From contig OY992537.1 of assembly GCA_963921195.1 (NCBI GenBank), forward strand, positions 210,121,736 through 210,185,735: a DNA stretch of 64,000 nucleotides, written 5' to 3'. This document shows positions 29,077 to 46,200 of this stretch, in pieces. A program made the position numbers and the translations under genes. The DNA is from Pegoplata infirma (taxonomy: Eukaryota > Arthropoda > Insecta > Diptera > Anthomyiidae). Position 1 is the stretch's first letter; each line of letters opens with the position of its first letter. The notes beneath the pieces were generated by a model. It made no database searches and was not told where the DNA came from. It worked only from the letters and a program-made list of their open reading frames with translations.

Positions 29077-30715
29077 GGGCAATTCCATCATGTCGAACGT
29101 GACCGTTGCACACATTAAAGTTGAAAAAAAAGTCAAAATAAAAAGATTTGTTTTCTTGACAAAAGGGGAAACTTATAGCTCTTAACTAGCTCTATAATTG
29201 TTGCTCAAGTTGATTTTGAAAATTGTTTCAAGCTTTCGAGATAATAGCAAAAAAGACAACCATTCGCACGGGACAAAAAACAGAAGGCGTTTTCGCGACT
29301 ATCAATCAAAATTCTGATTTCAGCGAAACCTGAGGCAATATCACAATGCGACTAATTTTGAAAAGTTGGCTTATAATGTCTCTAAAAAGTTGTAAAATTT
29401 TACCTCAAAATTATTTCTACTTTTTTTTTAATTTAACTTTAATCACTGTCGCACGGGACATGTCGCACGGGACCGTTTTTTCCATCATCATATTTATGTT
29501 TTTTTTGTTGTTCTTTTTTAACAAATTATAAATAAATAAGCTTAGAAAACTTGGCATATATATTTTTCGTTTCCCTAGTCTGGTTCGTATTGAATTTCAG
29601 GCAAATCGGTTCAGTGGTTCAAAAGTTATTAGCAAAACCGAGAATTTCAGATTAGTTTCACCTTAAATTCACGTGTTGAAAACACGTTAAACATGTTTTT
29701 AAAACATTGGTAAGTCACAAAACTATTTTACAACGTATTTTTGTCACTCAAAAATTTTGTCACAAAAAAGTACACTCAAAAAAGTTTTACACTCAAAAAA
29801 AATTTTACACTCAAAAAAAAATTTAGTAAATATTTTTTTTTTTTTCAAAAATTACTAAAAAAAATTTTTTTACATAACACTAAATATTTCTAATCCAAAA
29901 TGTTATTTACTTTCACTTAAAAAGGGCATTGTGGAGGGTATTCATAGATTCGCCTAGTCGAATTTAACTTTTTAACTTGTTTAATTTATTGTCTTGTAAT
30001 TTCATTTCATCTTCCTTAAACTTTTCTCTCCGCCGTTTGCATCTATCTCTCTTTATTTTTTTCGCCGTTTATACTCATCTATATTTAAATAATTTAAAAG
30101 AATGTATTAAAATAAGTAAATCATTTATTTAAGAAAAAAATATTTTTTCAAAATTTTAAAATCCACACTTACCATGTCGCACGTGACCAACTTTATATAA
30201 GAACCAAGATCACAGATTTTAATATTTTTTAATTATTTTTTTTTTATTTTAATTGTAATAAAAATCTGTGTTTGTTCTCAATATTTGATGAACTTTCGTC
30301 ATGTCCACTTGACGCACTAATTACAAATGTTGTTTTTCAATGTCGCACGGGACATCGAAATATGTGATAAAGCATAGCAAAAACTAACCGTTATTTTTTT
30401 AATTGTATAGTCTGTTATGCATTTTTTTTTAGCTCTTTGTATCTCCAGAAAGATTTTATAAAAGCAAAAGTCAATATTTAATGCTTCTCTTTAAGAACTT
30501 TTAACAAAACGAAAGGTGCAATAGAAATGTCCCAATGAGAAAAAATTGGCTTGCTCGACTTTACATTCGAATATCTCGAAATGGGGTATAAATAAATGTA
30601 AAATTTGTTCACGTTAGTTAAATTTGATTGTTTTCCTATGAAAATATGTTAAAACAAATTCGTTTCAAGAACTTTTGGTTTTTTGGTCTTGGTAGACCTT
30701 TCGGTGGAAGTGCCC
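29077..30715. mobile_element. Terminal-inverted-repeat element inserted in the satellite, 1,639 bp
   Basis: The left end GGGCAATTCCATC and right end (reverse complement) GGGCACTTCCACC match at 11 of 13 positions. The satellite reads ...GGATAT before and ATATGG... after, giving an apparent 4-bp duplication ATAT (or 10 bp, since the target is periodic). Inside are six copies of the 12-mer GTCGCACGGGAC or a close variant, at 29,092, 29,263, 29,448, 29,462, 30,176 and 30,342, all on the plus strand. These resemble subterminal protein-binding repeats of DNA transposons. A truncated mini-me-like copy lies at 29,548-29,980. No transposase is present, and the superfamily is unassigned. Confidence 0.7.
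29548..29980 (-). mobile_element. Truncated mini-me / DINE-1-like element
   Basis: Matches the last ~480 bp of the copy at 9,092: CGGTTCAGTGGTTCAAAAGT, CACCTTAAATTCACGTGTTG, the ACACTCAAAAAAAATTTT tandem words, then GGGCATTGTGGAGGGTATTC and TCGAATTTAAC. The TACTTTATGGGG/GTCY half is missing. It lies within the larger element that interrupts the satellite. Confidence 0.7.
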
Positions 30716-33700
30716 ATATGGATATGGATATGGATATGGATATGGATATGGATATGGATATGGATATGGATATGGATATGGATATGGATATGGATATGGA
30801 TATGGATATGGATATGGATATGGATATGGATATGGATATGGATATGGATATGGATATGGATATGGATATGGATATGGATATGGATATGGATATGGATATG
30901 GATATGGATATGGATATGGATATGGATATGGATATGGATATGGATATGGATATGGATATGGATATGGATATGGATATGGATATGGATATGGATATGGATA
31001 TGGATATGGATATGGATATGGATATGGATATGGATATGGATATGGATATGGATATGGATATGGATATGGATATGGATATGGATATGGATATGGATATGGA
31101 TATGGATATGGATATGGATATGGATATGGATATGGATATGGATATGGATATGGATATGGATATGGATATGGATATGGATATGGATATGGATATGGATATG
31201 GATATGGATATGGATATGGATATGGATATGGATATGGATATGGATATGGATATGGATATGGATATGGATATGGATATGGATATGGATATGGATATGGATA
31301 TGGATATGGATATGGATATGGATATGGATATGGATATGGATATGGATATGGATATGGATATGGATATGGATATGGATATGGATATGGATATGGATATGGA
31401 TATGGATATGGATATGGATATGGATATGGATATGGATATGGATATGGATATGGATATGGATATGGATATGGATATGGATATGGATATGGATATGGATATG
31501 GATATGGATATGGATATGGATATGGATATGGATATGGATATGGATATGGATATGGATATGGATATGGATATGGATATGGATATGGATATGGATATGGATA
31601 TGGATATGGATATGGATATGGATATGGATATGGATATGGATATGGATATGGATATGGATATGGATATGGATATGGATATGGATATGGATATGGATATGGA
31701 TATGGATATGGATATGGATATGGATATGGATATGGATATGGATATGGATATGGATATGGATATGGATATGGATATGGATATGGATATGGATATGGATATG
31801 GATATGGATATGGATATGGATATGGATATGGATATGGATATGGATATGGATATGGATATGGATATGGATATGGATATGGATATGGATATGGATATGGATA
31901 TGGATATGGATATGGATATGGATATGGATATGGATATGGATATGGATATGGATATGGATATGGATATGGATATGGATATGGATATGGATATGGATATGGA
32001 TATGGATATGGATATGGATATGGATATGGATATGGATATGGATATGGATATGGATATGGATATGGATATGGATATGGATATGGATATGGATATGGATATG
32101 GATATGGATATGGATATGGATATGGATATGGATATGGATATGGATATGGATATGGATATGGATATGGATATGGATATGGATATGGATATGGATATGGATA
32201 TGGATATGGATATGGATATGGATATGGATATGGATATGGATATGGATATGGATATGGATATGGATATGGATATGGATATGGATATGGATATGGATATGGA
32301 TATGGATATGGATATGGATATGGATATGGATATGGATATGGATATGGATATGGATATGGATATGGATATGGATATGGATATGGATATGGATATGGATATG
32401 GATATGGATATGGATATGGATATGGATATGGATATGGATATGGATATGGATATGGATATGGATATGGATATGGATATGGATATGGATATGGATATGGATA
32501 TGGATATGGATATGGATATGGATATGGATATGGATATGGATATGGATATGGATATGGATATGGATATGGATATGGATATGGATATGGATATGGATATGGA
32601 TATGGATATGGATATGGATATGGATATGGATATGGATATGGATATGGATATGGATATGGATATGGATATGGATATGGATATGGATATGGATATGGATATG
32701 GATATGGATATGGATATGGATATGGATATGGATATGGATATGGATATGGATATGGATATGGATATGGATATGGATATGGATATGGATATGGATATGGATA
32801 TGGATATGGATATGGATATGGATATGGATATGGATATGGATATGGATATGGATATGGATATGGATATGGATATGGATATGGATATGGATATGGATATGGA
32901 TATGGATATGGATATGGATATGGATATGGATATGGATATGGATATGGATATGGATATGGATATGGATATGGATATGGATATGGATATGGATATGGATATG
33001 GATATGGATATGGATATGGATATGGATATGGATATGGATATGGATATGGATATGGATATGGATATGGATATGGATATGGATATGGATATGGATATGGATA
33101 TGGATATGGATATGGATATGGATATGGATATGGATATGGATATGGATATGGATATGGATATGGATATGGATATGGATATGGATATGGATATGGATATGGA
33201 TATGGATATGGATATGGATATGGATATGGATATGGATATGGATATGGATATGGATATGGATATGGATATGGATATGGATATGGATATGGATATGGATATG
33301 GATATGGATATGGATATGGATATGGATATGGATATGGATATGGATATGGATATGGATATGGATATGGATATGGATATGGATATGGATATGGATATGGATA
33401 TGGATATGGATATGGATATGGATATGGATATGGATATGGATATGGATATGGATATGGATATGGATATGGATATGGATATGGATATGGATATGGATATGGA
33501 TATGGATATGGATATGGATATGGATATGGATATGGATATGGATATGGATATGGATATGGATATGGATATGGATATGGATATGGATATGGATATGGATATG
33601 GATATGGATATGGATATGGATATGGATATGGATATGGATATGGATATGGATATGGATATGGATATGGATATGGATATGGATATGGATATGGATATGGATA

Positions 33701-34077
33701 TGGATATGGATATGGATATGGATATGGATATGGATATGGATATGGATATGGATATGGATATGGATATGGATATGGATATGGATATGGATATGGATATGGA
33801 TATGGATATGGATATGGATATGGATATGGATATGGATATGGATATGGATATGGATATGGATATGGATATGGATATGGATATGGATATGGATATGGATATG
33901 GATATGGATATGGATATGGATATGGATATGGATATGGATATGGATATGGATATGGATATGGATATGGATATGGATATGGATATGGATATAGATATAGATA
34001 TGGATATGGATATGGATATGGATATGGATATGGATATAGATATGGATATGGATATGGATATGGATATGGATATGGAT
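30716..34077 (+). repeat. GGATAT satellite, array 2 (3.4 kb)
   Basis: About 560 hexamers in the same orientation as array 1 and probably its continuation after the 1.64-kb insertion. Three units near the right end carry AGATAT instead of GGATAT (changed bases at about 33,990, 33,996 and 34,038). They lie within 90 bp of the junction with TTGTTGAATATTAAA, as expected of a true array edge. Confidence 0.97.
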
Positions 34078-34291
34078 TGTTGAATATTAAANNNNNNNNN
34101 NNNNNNNNNNNNNNNNNNNNNNNNNNNNNNNNNNNNNNNNNNNNNNNNNNNNNNNNNNNNNNNNNNNNNNNNNNNNNNNNNNNNNNNNNNNNNNNNNNNN
34201 NNNNNNNNNNNNNNNNNNNNNNNNNNNNNNNNNNNNNNNNNNNNNNNNNNNNNNNNNNNNNNNNNNNNNNNNNNNNNNNNNNNNNNNNNNN
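34078..34291. other. Non-satellite scrap and 200-N assembly gap
   Basis: After the last hexamer 14 bases of non-satellite sequence are visible, followed by exactly 200 N (34,092-34,291), a conventional placeholder for a gap of unknown size. The right side of the gap resumes directly in the satellite. The real content and length here are unknown. Confidence 0.97.
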
Positions 34292-37200
34292 TATGGATAT
34301 GGATATGGATATGGATATGGATATGGATATGGATATGGATATGGATATGGATATGGATATGGATATGGATATGGATATGGATATGGATATGGATATGGAT
34401 ATGGATATGGATATGGATATGGATATGGATATGGATATGGATATGGATATGGATATGGATATGGATATGGATATGGATATGGATATGGATATGGATATGG
34501 ATATGGATATGGATATGGATATGGATATGGATATGGATATGGATATGGATATGGATATGGATATGGATATGGATATGGATATGGATATGGATATGGATAT
34601 GGATATGGATATGGATATGGATATGGATATGGATATGGATATGGATATGGATATGGATATGGATATGGATATGGATATGGATATGGATATGGATATGGAT
34701 ATGGATATGGATATGGATATGGATATGGATATGGATATGGATATGGATATGGATATGGATATGGATATGGATATGGATATGGATATGGATATGGATATGG
34801 ATATGGATATGGATATGGATATGGATATGGATATGGATATGGATATGGATATGGATATGGATATGGATATGGATATGGATATGGATATGGATATGGATAT
34901 GGATATGGATATGGATATGGATATGGATATGGATATGGATATGGATATGGATATGGATATGGATATGGATATGGATATGGATATGGATATGGATATGGAT
35001 ATGGATATGGATATGGATATGGATATGGATATGGATATGGATATGGATATGGATATGGATATGGATATGGATATGGATATGGATATGGATATGGATATGG
35101 ATATGGATATGGATATGGATATGGATATGGATATGGATATGGATATGGATATGGATATGGATATGGATATGGATATGGATATGGATATGGATATGGATAT
35201 GGATATGGATATGGATATGGATATGGATATGGATATGGATATGGATATGGATATGGATATGGATATGGATATGGATATGGATATGGATATGGATATGGAT
35301 ATGGATATGGATATGGATATGGATATGGATATGGATATGGATATGGATATGGATATGGATATGGATATGGATATGGATATGGATATGGATATGGATATGG
35401 ATATGGATATGGATATGGATATGGATATGGATATGGATATGGATATGGATATGGATATGGATATGGATATGGATATGGATATGGATATGGATATGGATAT
35501 GGATATGGATATGGATATGGATATGGATATGGATATGGATATGGATATGGATATGGATATGGATATGGATATGGATATGGATATGGATATGGATATGGAT
35601 ATGGATATGGATATGGATATGGATATGGATATGGATATGGATATGGATATGGATATGGATATGGATATGGATATGGATATGGATATGGATATGGATATGG
35701 ATATGGATATGGATATGGATATGGATATGGATATGGATATGGATATGGATATGGATATGGATATGGATATGGATATGGATATGGATATGGATATGGATAT
35801 GGATATGGATATGGATATGGATATGGATATGGATATGGATATGGATATGGATATGGATATGGATATGGATATGGATATGGATATGGATATGGATATGGAT
35901 ATGGATATGGATATGGATATGGATATGGATATGGATATGGATATGGATATGGATATGGATATGGATATGGATATGGATATGGATATGGATATGGATATGG
36001 ATATGGATATGGATATGGATATGGATATGGATATGGATATGGATATGGATATGGATATGGATATGGATATGGATATGGATATGGATATGGATATGGATAT
36101 GGATATGGATATGGATATGGATATGGATATGGATATGGATATGGATATGGATATGGATATGGATATGGATATGGATATGGATATGGATATGGATATGGAT
36201 ATGGATATGGATATGGATATGGATATGGATATGGATATGGATATGGATATGGATATGGATATGGATATGGATATGGATATGGATATGGATATGGATATGG
36301 ATATGGATATGGATATGGATATGGATATGGATATGGATATGGATATGGATATGGATATGGATATGGATATGGATATGGATATGGATATGGATATGGATAT
36401 GGATATGGATATGGATATGGATATGGATATGGATATGGATATGGATATGGATATGGATATGGATATGGATATGGATATGGATATGGATATGGATATGGAT
36501 ATGGATATGGATATGGATATGGATATGGATATGGATATGGATATGGATATGGATATGGATATGGATATGGATATGGATATGGATATGGATATGGATATGG
36601 ATATGGATATGGATATGGATATGGATATGGATATGGATATGGATATGGATATGGATATGGATATGGATATGGATATGGATATGGATATGGATATGGATAT
36701 GGATATGGATATGGATATGGATATGGATATGGATATGGATATGGATATGGATATGGATATGGATATGGATATGGATATGGATATGGATATGGATATGGAT
36801 ATGGATATGGATATGGATATGGATATGGATATGGATATGGATATGGATATGGATATGGATATGGATATGGATATGGATATGGATATGGATATGGATATGG
36901 ATATGGATATGGATATGGATATGGATATGGATATGGATATGGATATGGATATGGATATGGATATGGATATGGATATGGATATGGATATGGATATGGATAT
37001 GGATATGGATATGGATATGGATATGGATATGGATATGGATATGGATATGGATATGGATATGGATATGGATATGGATATGGATATGGATATGGATATGGAT
37101 ATGGATATGGATATGGATATGGATATGGATATGGATATGGATATGGATATGGATATGGATATGGATATGGATATGGATATGGATATGGATATGGATATGG

Positions 37201-40200
37201 ATATGGATATGGATATGGATATGGATATGGATATGGATATGGATATGGATATGGATATGGATATGGATATGGATATGGATATGGATATGGATATGGATAT
37301 GGATATGGATATGGATATGGATATGGATATGGATATGGATATGGATATGGATATGGATATGGATATGGATATGGATATGGATATGGATATGGATATGGAT
37401 ATGGATATGGATATGGATATGGATATGGATATGGATATGGATATGGATATGGATATGGATATGGATATGGATATGGATATGGATATGGATATGGATATGG
37501 ATATGGATATGGATATGGATATGGATATGGATATGGATATGGATATGGATATGGATATGGATATGGATATGGATATGGATATGGATATGGATATGGATAT
37601 GGATATGGATATGGATATGGATATGGATATGGATATGGATATGGATATGGATATGGATATGGATATGGATATGGATATGGATATGGATATGGATATGGAT
37701 ATGGATATGGATATGGATATGGATATGGATATGGATATGGATATGGATATGGATATGGATATGGATATGGATATGGATATGGATATGGATATGGATATGG
37801 ATATGGATATGGATATGGATATGGATATGGATATGGATATGGATATGGATATGGATATGGATATGGATATGGATATGGATATGGATATGGATATGGATAT
37901 GGATATGGATATGGATATGGATATGGATATGGATATGGATATGGATATGGATATGGATATGGATATGGATATGGATATGGATATGGATATGGATATGGAT
38001 ATGGATATGGATATGGATATGGATATGGATATGGATATGGATATGGATATGGATATGGATATGGATATGGATATGGATATGGATATGGATATGGATATGG
38101 ATATGGATATGGATATGGATATGGATATGGATATGGATATGGATATGGATATGGATATGGATATGGATATGGATATGGATATGGATATGGATATGGATAT
38201 GGATATGGATATGGATATGGATATGGATATGGATATGGATATGGATATGGATATGGATATGGATATGGATATGGATATGGATATGGATATGGATATGGAT
38301 ATGGATATGGATATGGATATGGATATGGATATGGATATGGATATGGATATGGATATGGATATGGATATGGATATGGATATGGATATGGATATGGATATGG
38401 ATATGGATATGGATATGGATATGGATATGGATATGGATATGGATATGGATATGGATATGGATATGGATATGGATATGGATATGGATATGGATATGGATAT
38501 GGATATGGATATGGATATGGATATGGATATGGATATGGATATGGATATGGATATGGATATGGATATGGATATGGATATGGATATGGATATGGATATGGAT
38601 ATGGATATGGATATGGATATGGATATGGATATGGATATGGATATGGATATGGATATGGATATGGATATGGATATGGATATGGATATGGATATGGATATGG
38701 ATATGGATATGGATATGGATATGGATATGGATATGGATATGGATATGGATATGGATATGGATATGGATATGGATATGGATATGGATATGGATATGGATAT
38801 GGATATGGATATGGATATGGATATGGATATGGATATGGATATGGATATGGATATGGATATGGATATGGATATGGATATGGATATGGATATGGATATGGAT
38901 ATGGATATGGATATGGATATGGATATGGATATGGATATGGATATGGATATGGATATGGATATGGATATGGATATGGATATGGATATGGATATGGATATGG
39001 ATATGGATATGGATATGGATATGGATATGGATATGGATATGGATATGGATATGGATATGGATATGGATATGGATATGGATATGGATATGGATATGGATAT
39101 GGATATGGATATGGATATGGATATGGATATGGATATGGATATGGATATGGATATGGATATGGATATGGATATGGATATGGATATGGATATGGATATGGAT
39201 ATGGATATGGATATGGATATGGATATGGATATGGATATGGATATGGATATGGATATGGATATGGATATGGATATGGATATGGATATGGATATGGATATGG
39301 ATATGGATATGGATATGGATATGGATATGGATATGGATATGGATATGGATATGGATATGGATATGGATATGGATATGGATATGGATATGGATATGGATAT
39401 GGATATGGATATGGATATGGATATGGATATGGATATGGATATGGATATGGATATGGATATGGATATGGATATGGATATGGATATGGATATGGATATGGAT
39501 ATGGATATGGATATGGATATGGATATGGATATGGATATGGATATGGATATGGATATGGATATGGATATGGATATGGATATGGATATGGATATGGATATGG
39601 ATATGGATATGGATATGGATATGGATATGGATATGGATATGGATATGGATATGGATATGGATATGGATATGGATATGGATATGGATATGGATATGGATAT
39701 GGATATGGATATGGATATGGATATGGATATGGATATGGATATGGATATGGATATGGATATGGATATGGATATGGATATGGATATGGATATGGATATGGAT
39801 ATGGATATGGATATGGATATGGATATGGATATGGATATGGATATGGATATGGATATGGATATGGATATGGATATGGATATGGATATGGATATGGATATGG
39901 ATATGGATATGGATATGGATATGGATATGGATATGGATATGGATATGGATATGGATATGGATATGGATATGGATATGGATATGGATATGGATATGGATAT
40001 GGATATGGATATGGATATGGATATGGATATGGATATGGATATGGATATGGATATGGATATGGATATGGATATGGATATGGATATGGATATGGATATGGAT
40101 ATGGATATGGATATGGATATGGATATGGATATGGATATGGATATGGATATGGATATGGATATGGATATGGATATGGATATGGATATGGATATGGATATGG

Positions 40201-43200
40201 ATATGGATATGGATATGGATATGGATATGGATATGGATATGGATATGGATATGGATATGGATATGGATATGGATATGGATATGGATATGGATATGGATAT
40301 GGATATGGATATGGATATGGATATGGATATGGATATGGATATGGATATGGATATGGATATGGATATGGATATGGATATGGATATGGATATGGATATGGAT
40401 ATGGATATGGATATGGATATGGATATGGATATGGATATGGATATGGATATGGATATGGATATGGATATGGATATGGATATGGATATGGATATGGATATGG
40501 ATATGGATATGGATATGGATATGGATATGGATATGGATATGGATATGGATATGGATATGGATATGGATATGGATATGGATATGGATATGGATATGGATAT
40601 GGATATGGATATGGATATGGATATGGATATGGATATGGATATGGATATGGATATGGATATGGATATGGATATGGATATGGATATGGATATGGATATGGAT
40701 ATGGATATGGATATGGATATGGATATGGATATGGATATGGATATGGATATGGATATGGATATGGATATGGATATGGATATGGATATGGATATGGATATGG
40801 ATATGGATATGGATATGGATATGGATATGGATATGGATATGGATATGGATATGGATATGGATATGGATATGGATATGGATATGGATATGGATATGGATAT
40901 GGATATGGATATGGATATGGATATGGATATGGATATGGATATGGATATGGATATGGATATGGATATGGATATGGATATGGATATGGATATGGATATGGAT
41001 ATGGATATGGATATGGATATGGATATGGATATGGATATGGATATGGATATGGATATGGATATGGATATGGATATGGATATGGATATGGATATGGATATGG
41101 ATATGGATATGGATATGGATATGGATATGGATATGGATATGGATATGGATATGGATATGGATATGGATATGGATATGGATATGGATATGGATATGGATAT
41201 GGATATGGATATGGATATGGATATGGATATGGATATGGATATGGATATGGATATGGATATGGATATGGATATGGATATGGATATGGATATGGATATGGAT
41301 ATGGATATGGATATGGATATGGATATGGATATGGATATGGATATGGATATGGATATGGATATGGATATGGATATGGATATGGATATGGATATGGATATGG
41401 ATATGGATATGGATATGGATATGGATATGGATATGGATATGGATATGGATATGGATATGGATATGGATATGGATATGGATATGGATATGGATATGGATAT
41501 GGATATGGATATGGATATGGATATGGATATGGATATGGATATGGATATGGATATGGATATGGATATGGATATGGATATGGATATGGATATGGATATGGAT
41601 ATGGATATGGATATGGATATGGATATGGATATGGATATGGATATGGATATGGATATGGATATGGATATGGATATGGATATGGATATGGATATGGATATGG
41701 ATATGGATATGGATATGGATATGGATATGGATATGGATATGGATATGGATATGGATATGGATATGGATATGGATATGGATATGGATATGGATATGGATAT
41801 GGATATGGATATGGATATGGATATGGATATGGATATGGATATGGATATGGATATGGATATGGATATGGATATGGATATGGATATGGATATGGATATGGAT
41901 ATGGATATGGATATGGATATGGATATGGATATGGATATGGATATGGATATGGATATGGATATGGATATGGATATGGATATGGATATGGATATGGATATGG
42001 ATATGGATATGGATATGGATATGGATATGGATATGGATATGGATATGGATATGGATATGGATATGGATATGGATATGGATATGGATATGGATATGGATAT
42101 GGATATGGATATGGATATGGATATGGATATGGATATGGATATGGATATGGATATGGATATGGATATGGATATGGATATGGATATGGATATGGATATGGAT
42201 ATGGATATGGATATGGATATGGATATGGATATGGATATGGATATGGATATGGATATGGATATGGATATGGATATGGATATGGATATGGATATGGATATGG
42301 ATATGGATATGGATATGGATATGGATATGGATATGGATATGGATATGGATATGGATATGGATATGGATATGGATATGGATATGGATATGGATATGGATAT
42401 GGATATGGATATGGATATGGATATGGATATGGATATGGATATGGATATGGATATGGATATGGATATGGATATGGATATGGATATGGATATGGATATGGAT
42501 ATGGATATGGATATGGATATGGATATGGATATGGATATGGATATGGATATGGATATGGATATGGATATGGATATGGATATGGATATGGATATGGATATGG
42601 ATATGGATATGGATATGGATATGGATATGGATATGGATATGGATATGGATATGGATATGGATATGGATATGGATATGGATATGGATATGGATATGGATAT
42701 GGATATGGATATGGATATGGATATGGATATGGATATGGATATGGATATGGATATGGATATGGATATGGATATGGATATGGATATGGATATGGATATGGAT
42801 ATGGATATGGATATGGATATGGATATGGATATGGATATGGATATGGATATGGATATGGATATGGATATGGATATGGATATGGATATGGATATGGATATGG
42901 ATATGGATATGGATATGGATATGGATATGGATATGGATATGGATATGGATATGGATATGGATATGGATATGGATATGGATATGGATATGGATATGGATAT
43001 GGATATGGATATGGATATGGATATGGATATGGATATGGATATGGATATGGATATGGATATGGATATGGATATGGATATGGATATGGATATGGATATGGAT
43101 ATGGATATGGATATGGATATGGATATGGATATGGATATGGATATGGATATGGATATGGATATGGATATGGATATGGATATGGATATGGATATGGATATGG

Positions 43201-46200
43201 ATATGGATATGGATATGGATATGGATATGGATATGGATATGGATATGGATATGGATATGGATATGGATATGGATATGGATATGGATATGGATATGGATAT
43301 GGATATGGATATGGATATGGATATGGATATGGATATGGATATGGATATGGATATGGATATGGATATGGATATGGATATGGATATGGATATGGATATGGAT
43401 ATGGATATGGATATGGATATGGATATGGATATGGATATGGATATGGATATGGATATGGATATGGATATGGATATGGATATGGATATGGATATGGATATGG
43501 ATATGGATATGGATATGGATATGGATATGGATATGGATATGGATATGGATATGGATATGGATATGGATATGGATATGGATATGGATATGGATATGGATAT
43601 GGATATGGATATGGATATGGATATGGATATGGATATGGATATGGATATGGATATGGATATGGATATGGATATGGATATGGATATGGATATGGATATGGAT
43701 ATGGATATGGATATGGATATGGATATGGATATGGATATGGATATGGATATGGATATGGATATGGATATGGATATGGATATGGATATGGATATGGATATGG
43801 ATATGGATATGGATATGGATATGGATATGGATATGGATATGGATATGGATATGGATATGGATATGGATATGGATATGGATATGGATATGGATATGGATAT
43901 GGATATGGATATGGATATGGATATGGATATGGATATGGATATGGATATGGATATGGATATGGATATGGATATGGATATGGATATGGATATGGATATGGAT
44001 ATGGATATGGATATGGATATGGATATGGATATGGATATGGATATGGATATGGATATGGATATGGATATGGATATGGATATGGATATGGATATGGATATGG
44101 ATATGGATATGGATATGGATATGGATATGGATATGGATATGGATATGGATATGGATATGGATATGGATATGGATATGGATATGGATATGGATATGGATAT
44201 GGATATGGATATGGATATGGATATGGATATGGATATGGATATGGATATGGATATGGATATGGATATGGATATGGATATGGATATGGATATGGATATGGAT
44301 ATGGATATGGATATGGATATGGATATGGATATGGATATGGATATGGATATGGATATGGATATGGATATGGATATGGATATGGATATGGATATGGATATGG
44401 ATATGGATATGGATATGGATATGGATATGGATATGGATATGGATATGGATATGGATATGGATATGGATATGGATATGGATATGGATATGGATATGGATAT
44501 GGATATGGATATGGATATGGATATGGATATGGATATGGATATGGATATGGATATGGATATGGATATGGATATGGATATGGATATGGATATGGATATGGAT
44601 ATGGATATGGATATGGATATGGATATGGATATGGATATGGATATGGATATGGATATGGATATGGATATGGATATGGATATGGATATGGATATGGATATGG
44701 ATATGGATATGGATATGGATATGGATATGGATATGGATATGGATATGGATATGGATATGGATATGGATATGGATATGGATATGGATATGGATATGGATAT
44801 GGATATGGATATGGATATGGATATGGATATGGATATGGATATGGATATGGATATGGATATGGATATGGATATGGATATGGATATGGATATGGATATGGAT
44901 ATGGATATGGATATGGATATGGATATGGATATGGATATGGATATGGATATGGATATGGATATGGATATGGATATGGATATGGATATGGATATGGATATGG
45001 ATATGGATATGGATATGGATATGGATATGGATATGGATATGGATATGGATATGGATATGGATATGGATATGGAGATATGGATATGGATATGGATATGGAT
45101 ATGGATATGGATATGGATATGGATATGGATATGGATATGGATATGGATATGGATATGGATATGGATATGGATATGGATATGGATATGGATATGGATATGG
45201 ATATGGATATGGATATGGATATGGATATGGATATGGATATGGATATGGATATGGATATGGATATGGATATGGATATGGATATGGATATGGATATGGATAT
45301 GGATATGGATATGGATATGGATATGGATATGGATATGGATATGGATATGGATATGGATATGGATATGGATATGGATATGGATATGGATATGGATATGGAT
45401 ATGGATATGGATATGGATATGGATATGGATATGGATATGGATATGGATATGGATATGGATATGGATATGGATATGGATATGGATATGGATATGGATATGG
45501 ATATGGATATGGATATGGATATGGATATGGATATGGATATGGATATGGATATGGATATGGATATGGATATGGATATGGATATGGATATGGATATGGATAT
45601 GGATATGGATATGGATATGGATATGGATATGGATATGGATATGGATATGGATATGGATATGGATATGGATATGGATATGGATATGGATATGGATATGGAT
45701 ATGGATATGGATATGGATATGGATATGGATATGGATATGGATATGGATATGGATATGGATATGGATATGGATATGGATATGGATATGGATATGGATATGG
45801 ATATGGATATGGATATGGATATGGATATGGATATGGATATGGATATGGATATGGATATGGATATGGATATGGATATGGATATGGATATGGATATGGATAT
45901 GGATATGGATATGGATATGGATATGGATATGGATATGGATATGGATATGGATATGGATATGGATATGGATATGGATATGGATATGGATATGGATATGGAT
46001 ATGGATATGGATATGGATATGGATATGGATATGGATATGGATATGGATATGGATATGGATATGGATATGGATATGGATATGGATATGGATATGGATATGG
46101 ATATGGATATGGATATGGATATGGATATGGATATGGATATGGATATGGATATGGATATGGATATGGATATGGATATGGATATGGATATGGATATGGATAT

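Noticed and set aside
13393..29185. Very long open frames on both strands (up to 5,247 codons)
   Set aside because: They are translations of a stop-free hexamer and contain only two-residue repeats. The non-repeat ends are a few dozen residues with no recognisable domain.
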